A stretch of 37,084 bases of DNA, from NCBI GenBank assembly GCA_029287195.1, contig JARFRN010000031.1:1-37084 (forward strand), in the 5' to 3' direction. This DNA comes from Acidimicrobiia bacterium (GTDB lineage Bacteria > Actinomycetota > Acidimicrobiia > Spongiisociales > UBA5794). A model generated the notes under the pieces. That model was given only the letters and a program-made list of their open reading frames with translations, searched no databases and was not told the DNA's origin. The position numbers and the translations under genes were made by a program. Each line of letters opens with the position of its first letter. Position 1 is the first letter of the stretch. Below, piece by piece: positions 33,604-37,084 of this stretch.

Positions 33604-34793
33604 TTGTCTCCGATCGGCAATCTTGCGAATACTCGGAAACCGCCTTCGGGCTGCGGCCCGGCTTCGAAGGTACCGCCCAGCAGAATGGCGCGTTCTTGCA
33701 TTCCCACGATCCCATGGCCTGATCCCGGCAGCGTACTTGCCGCCGTCCCCGTGTTCGTCACCTCCACGTCGACGTGACCATCGACTTCCTCGAGACGCAC
33801 CCAGACGGCGGCGTCGACGCCGCCGTGCTTGAGGACATTGGTGAGTGCTTCCTGGACGATGCGAAAGGCAAACAGATCCACCCTGACGGGAAGCTCGGAC
33901 CTGACATCCATAGCCAGAGAGATGCTCATCCCGGTCTGTCTCATTTGATCCGCGAGTTCGTGAATCTGGTTCAGGGACGGCTGCGGACCGAGCCCGCCGG
34001 ATGCTGTCTCGGGACGGAGTACCCCGAGAAGATGGCGCAGTTCGTCGAGAGCCCTGCGCCCGGCCTGCTCCACCGCACCAATCGCCTCCCCCGCTCGTTC
34101 GGGATCATCCGCAACCACCAGTCGGGCAACACCCGCCTGCACAGTCATGACGCTCACATTGTGGGCGACAACATCGTGGAGCTCACGCGAAATCCCTGCG
34201 CGGGCGTGGGCAATGGCCCGCTCGGCCTCGGTGGCCCGCTTCCATTCCAGATACTCGGCACGCTCCCGAGCGGCAGCCGCCCGGATCCGGACCAGACGAC
34301 CTACGTACCACACAAGCATTGTCACAGCCAGTGCCGTGCCTACCTCAGATGCCGAGTCGCCATCGACCACCTGGCCAAGACCAACCACTGCAAGTGCGAC
34401 AGCCAACGCGGCAAGGCTTGTCCTCCCGTCCCGTTCGTACCGACCAACCGCATACAGCGATACCAAGATGTGGAACACCGGATTACCCGGATAACCAAGC
34501 GCCATCCAAGCAATCGTCATTGCCAGCACGAACCCCAACGCTCTCAGCGACCAGCGGCGCCTCCAGATCAGAGCGACGCTGCCGCCGGCCAACATCAGAA
34601 ACCCGGCAACGGGGATCTCGGAGACCCCCGCCGCATCCTGGGAAGCCACGTTGACGACGCTGACGCCAAAGACGACAACCGCTACTGCGACATCGAGTCC
34701 GAGCGGCGAAAGACGCCCGGGGCGAAAAACCGCCCGGCCGCCGACACCCATCGCTCTGGTGTCGAGTTCGCCGCCGGGCCGCGGGTCTGTCAT
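33600..34793 (-). CDS. NarL-type sensor histidine kinase (HisKA_3)
   Basis: Multi-TM N-terminus; AHARAGISRELHDVVAHNVSVMTVQAGVARLV; HATPase FRIVQEALTNVLKHGG...GSGHGIVGMQERAILLGG. Start placed at MTDPRPG; overlaps RR by ATGA. Confidence 0.92.
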   Translation of the reverse strand: MTDPRPGGELDTRAMGVGGRAVFRPGRLSPLGLDVAVAVVVFGVSVVNVASQDAAGVSEIPVAGFLMLAGGSVALIWRRRWSLRALGFVLAMTIAWMALGYPGNPVFHILVSLYAVGRYERDGRTSLAALAVALAVVGLGQVVDGDSASEVGTALAVTMLVWYVGRLVRIRAAAARERAEYLEWKRATEAERAIAHARAGISRELHDVVAHNVSVMTVQAGVARLVVADDPERAGEAIGAVEQAGRRALDELRHLLGVLRPETASGGLGPQPSLNQIHELADQMRQTGMSISLAMDVRSELPVRVDLFAFRIVQEALTNVLKHGGVDAAVWVRLEEVDGHVDVEVTNTGTAASTLPGSGHGIVGMQERAILLGGTFEAGPQPEGGFRVFARLPIGDK

Positions 34794-34942
34794 TGGGTGG
34801 GTTCTCCAGCAGCAAGACCGAAGAAGCCGGCGTAGTGCTGGATATGCCGGATCGACGTGCCCGTCTGCTCGTGGTAGCAAAGCGTGTCCGGCGACAGGTC
34901 CACGTGCGCTGCCGTCTGCGACATTGTGAGGTTTCTCGCCAT
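34790..34942 (-). CDS. 50-aa MerR-like remnant/mini-protein coupled to the histidine kinase
   Basis: MARNLTMSQTAAHVDLSPDTLCYHEQTGTSIRHIQHYAGFFGLAAGEPTQ; GAGGA SD overlapping the nadE stop; ATGA overlap with kinase start. Not in the ORF track (too short). Confidence 0.55.
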   Translation of the reverse strand: MARNLTMSQTAAHVDLSPDTLCYHEQTGTSIRHIQHYAGFFGLAAGEPTQ

Positions 34943-34951
34943 GACTGGTCC

Positions 34952-36652
34952 TCAGTCTTTGAAGCGATTCGTAATCGGAAGCCGGCGGTCCTTGCCGAAC
35001 GCCTTCTGAGTGATACGGACCCCCGGAGCGGCCTGGCGCCGCTTGTACTCGTTGCGGTCCACCATACGGGCCACGCGGAGTACGGTTTCCCGATCGAAGC
35101 CGTCGGCGACGATGGCAGCAGGGGCCTCATCGAGCTCTATGTAGCGGCGCAGGATCTGGTCCAGCAGGTCGTATTCTGGCAGCGAGTCCGTGTCCTTCTG
35201 ATCGGGCCGCAGTTCGGCCGATGGTGGCTTGTCGATGATCGCCTGCGGGATCACCTCACCGTCTCGGTTGCGCCACCGGGCCAACCGGTACACCACGGTC
35301 TTGAACACGTCCTTGAGCACCGCATATCCCCCGGCCATATCGCCATAGAGGGTGGCGTAGCCGACGGCCAACTCCGACTTGTTGCCGGTTGCGACGACCA
35401 TTCCGCCAAACTTGTTGGACACCGCCATCAGGATTGCCCCGCGAATACGTGCCTGGAGGTTCTCCTCGGCAACATCGAATTTGGTACCGACAAACACCGG
35501 CGTCAAAGCCTCGGAGAACTCCCGGAAGATGCTCTCGATCGGGATTTCGTCGATGCGGCACCCCAGATTCTTTGCCAGGTCGACCGAATGGTCTACTGAG
35601 CCCTCGGAGCTGAACCGAGTAGGCATGGTGATTCCGCGCACTGCATCCGGTCCAAGCGCATCAACTGCAATGGCTGCAGTCAGGGCAGAGTCGATACCGC
35701 CGGAGAGCCCGACAACAACGTCTCGGAAACCATTCTTGCGGACGTAGTCCCGGAGTCCGGCAACCAGCGCTGTGTAGATCTCGGCCTCTTCATCGAGCCG
35801 GGGCCGGATCTCGGGAACGAGTGGGGTCACCTCCCGAGGTCTCCCGGCAGATACCGTGACCAGCCCCCCGTCGTGCCACTCACCGCTCACCGGGACGTCG
35901 ACAACGAAGTGCTCCTCGTAGAACTGGGCTGCGCGATAGATGATCTCGCCCGCACCGTCGAAGATCATCGAGTCGCCGTCAAAGACCAACTCGTCCTGTC
36001 CTCCGACCATGTTGACGTAGACCACAGGGACCCCGGATCGCTGTGCCTCGGCGGCGAGCAGCGCCGCTCGCTCGACTCCCTTGCCGACGTGATACGGCGA
36101 CCCGTTGATGTTGAGCAGCACCCTGGCGCCGGCTTCCGCCTGTAACGCCGGTGGGCCTTCCGCCGACCAGATGTCTTCGCACACCGATACTCCGGCAACG
36201 AACCCGCCTATCCCCCACAGCTTCTCCGATATCCGCCCCGGAGCGAAGTAGCGGGCCTCGTCGAAGACGCCGTAGTTCGGCAGCAACACCTTGTGGTAAA
36301 TGCCGCGGATGGCACCGTCGGCGAGGACCGCGGCAGCGTTGGCAAGGCCCCGCTGCACCGAGTCGTCTTTGTGTCGGTCCCCGTCAACTCGATCAACGAA
36401 GCCGACTATGACGGCGGTCTTCTCCGCAGCGTGCGCTACTCGACGCAGCGCCTCTATGTTCTGGTCGATGAACGAACGACGCAGCAGCAAGTCTTCGGGT
36501 GGGTACCCGGTGACGGCCAGCTCCGGCAGCAGCAGGACGTCGGCATCCGCTTCCTCGGCACGCCCCATCGCTTCGAGGATCACCCGCACGTTGCCATCGA
36601 TGTCGCCGACGACGAGGTTGACCTGGGCTCCCGCTATCCGCATGAACGACAT
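34952..36652 (-). CDS. nadE: Glutamine-dependent NAD+ synthetase
   Basis: N-terminal nitrilase domain (MRIAGAQVNLVVGDIDGN...LLLPELAVTGYPPEDLLLR...GVSVCEDIW) and C-terminal synthetase (DVVVGLSGGIDSALTAAIAVDALG...ATGNKSELAVGYATLYGDMAGGYAVLKDVFKTVVYRLARWRN). TAACCT box 7 nt upstream of ATG. Confidence 0.96.
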   Translation of the reverse strand: MSFMRIAGAQVNLVVGDIDGNVRVILEAMGRAEEADADVLLLPELAVTGYPPEDLLLRRSFIDQNIEALRRVAHAAEKTAVIVGFVDRVDGDRHKDDSVQRGLANAAAVLADGAIRGIYHKVLLPNYGVFDEARYFAPGRISEKLWGIGGFVAGVSVCEDIWSAEGPPALQAEAGARVLLNINGSPYHVGKGVERAALLAAEAQRSGVPVVYVNMVGGQDELVFDGDSMIFDGAGEIIYRAAQFYEEHFVVDVPVSGEWHDGGLVTVSAGRPREVTPLVPEIRPRLDEEAEIYTALVAGLRDYVRKNGFRDVVVGLSGGIDSALTAAIAVDALGPDAVRGITMPTRFSSEGSVDHSVDLAKNLGCRIDEIPIESIFREFSEALTPVFVGTKFDVAEENLQARIRGAILMAVSNKFGGMVVATGNKSELAVGYATLYGDMAGGYAVLKDVFKTVVYRLARWRNRDGEVIPQAIIDKPPSAELRPDQKDTDSLPEYDLLDQILRRYIELDEAPAAIVADGFDRETVLRVARMVDRNEYKRRQAAPGVRITQKAFGKDRRLPITNRFKD

Positions 36653-36673
36653 GGCGGCAAGGTTACCCCGCAG

Positions 36674-37084
36674 CTAAACGCCCCTGACGGTCTCCTCGAC
36701 CAGCCAGTCGACGACCTGGACCAGGGCCTCGTCCTGGGTCGCCCCGGATTCGAGAGCCTCGTGGTAGATCGACAGTTGCGTATCGGCGCTCGTACCCCGC
36801 TCGAGAATCGTGCGGGCGTGGGTCAACTCTTCGACACAGTCGAGCAAAACCGCGTCTTCGCTCACGAGATCGATGATCTCCTCGACCAGTTGTGGGTAAG
36901 GCACCAACTGACCCTTGCCAAAGTCGATCAGTGAATCCGAGATCCCGTAGCGCTGTGCTCGCCACACGTTCTCCTCGATCAGCATTCGGCTGTAGATACG
37001 CCACCGTTGATTCTGGACGCGTCGCCTGTAGAGCATCGATAGCAGCGACATGTACATGGCAGCGATGGAGAGAGTGTCTTCGAC
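36674..37084 (-). CDS. Carboxylate-amine ligase / GCS2 (YbdK-like), C-terminal part, runs off window end
   Basis: ...RWRIYSRMLIEENVWRAQRYGISDSLIDFGKGQLVPYPQLVEEIIDLVSEDAVLLDCVEELTHARTILERGTSADTQLSIYHEALESGATQDEALVQVVDWLVEETVRGV; open toward 37084. Confidence 0.8.
   Translation of the reverse strand, partial: VEDTLSIAAMYMSLLSMLYRRRVQNQRWRIYSRMLIEENVWRAQRYGISDSLIDFGKGQLVPYPQLVEEIIDLVSEDAVLLDCVEELTHARTILERGTSADTQLSIYHEALESGATQDEALVQVVDWLVEETVRGV

Noticed and set aside
33774-34835. 353-aa plus-strand ORF
   Set aside because: Antisense to the histidine kinase, which has unambiguous HisKA_3/HATPase motifs.
1-37084. Prophage, integrase, transposase or restriction/defence island
   Set aside because: No recognisable integrase, transposase, phage structural, toxin-antitoxin or nuclease defence proteins seen in the translations.

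Overview
The window is a GC-rich, densely coded chromosomal segment with an Actinobacteria/Acidimicrobiia-like gene repertoire. I saw no rRNA, confident tRNA, CRISPR array or transposase. Main contents: (i) a partial methyltransferase, PspA and a TPM/DUF6676-like membrane protein; (ii) proC and proline dehydrogenase in one overlapping gene pair; (iii) a MacRS-like two-component system; (iv) a compact, divergently organised WXG100/type VII-like secretion locus (about 6.3-14.8 kb). It has a three-ATPase FtsK/EccC-like protein, two WXG100-like proteins, a DUF1023 hydrolase, a LysM membrane protein, a TcpC/VirB8-like protein and an EspG-like protein, but no recognisable EccB/D/E/MycP; (v) acyl-CoA dehydrogenase, a 31-aa membrane peptide, alpha/beta hydrolases, a [2Fe-2S] ferredoxin-like protein and a methyltransferase; (vi) a DUF1704/QEGLA (MATCAP-like) metallopeptidase next to an ATP-grasp ligase and an N-formylglutamate amidohydrolase; (vii) a divergent DUF62 (SAM hydroxide adenosyltransferase/fluorinase-fold) protein; (viii) selD, itself a selenoprotein gene with an in-frame TGA and a SECIS-like hairpin; (ix) a candidate small structured RNA, mgtE, a Thr-rich lipoprotein, a class IV aminotransferase and a twice-frameshifted lipoprotein gene; (x) an ABC-2 transporter with an upstream HK/RR pair, a deleted 50-aa MerR remnant, nadE and a partial GCS2-type ligase. 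A recurrent TANNNT box 6-8 nt upstream of start codons indicates pervasive leaderless transcription. All family names come from reading the translations; no database search was run.
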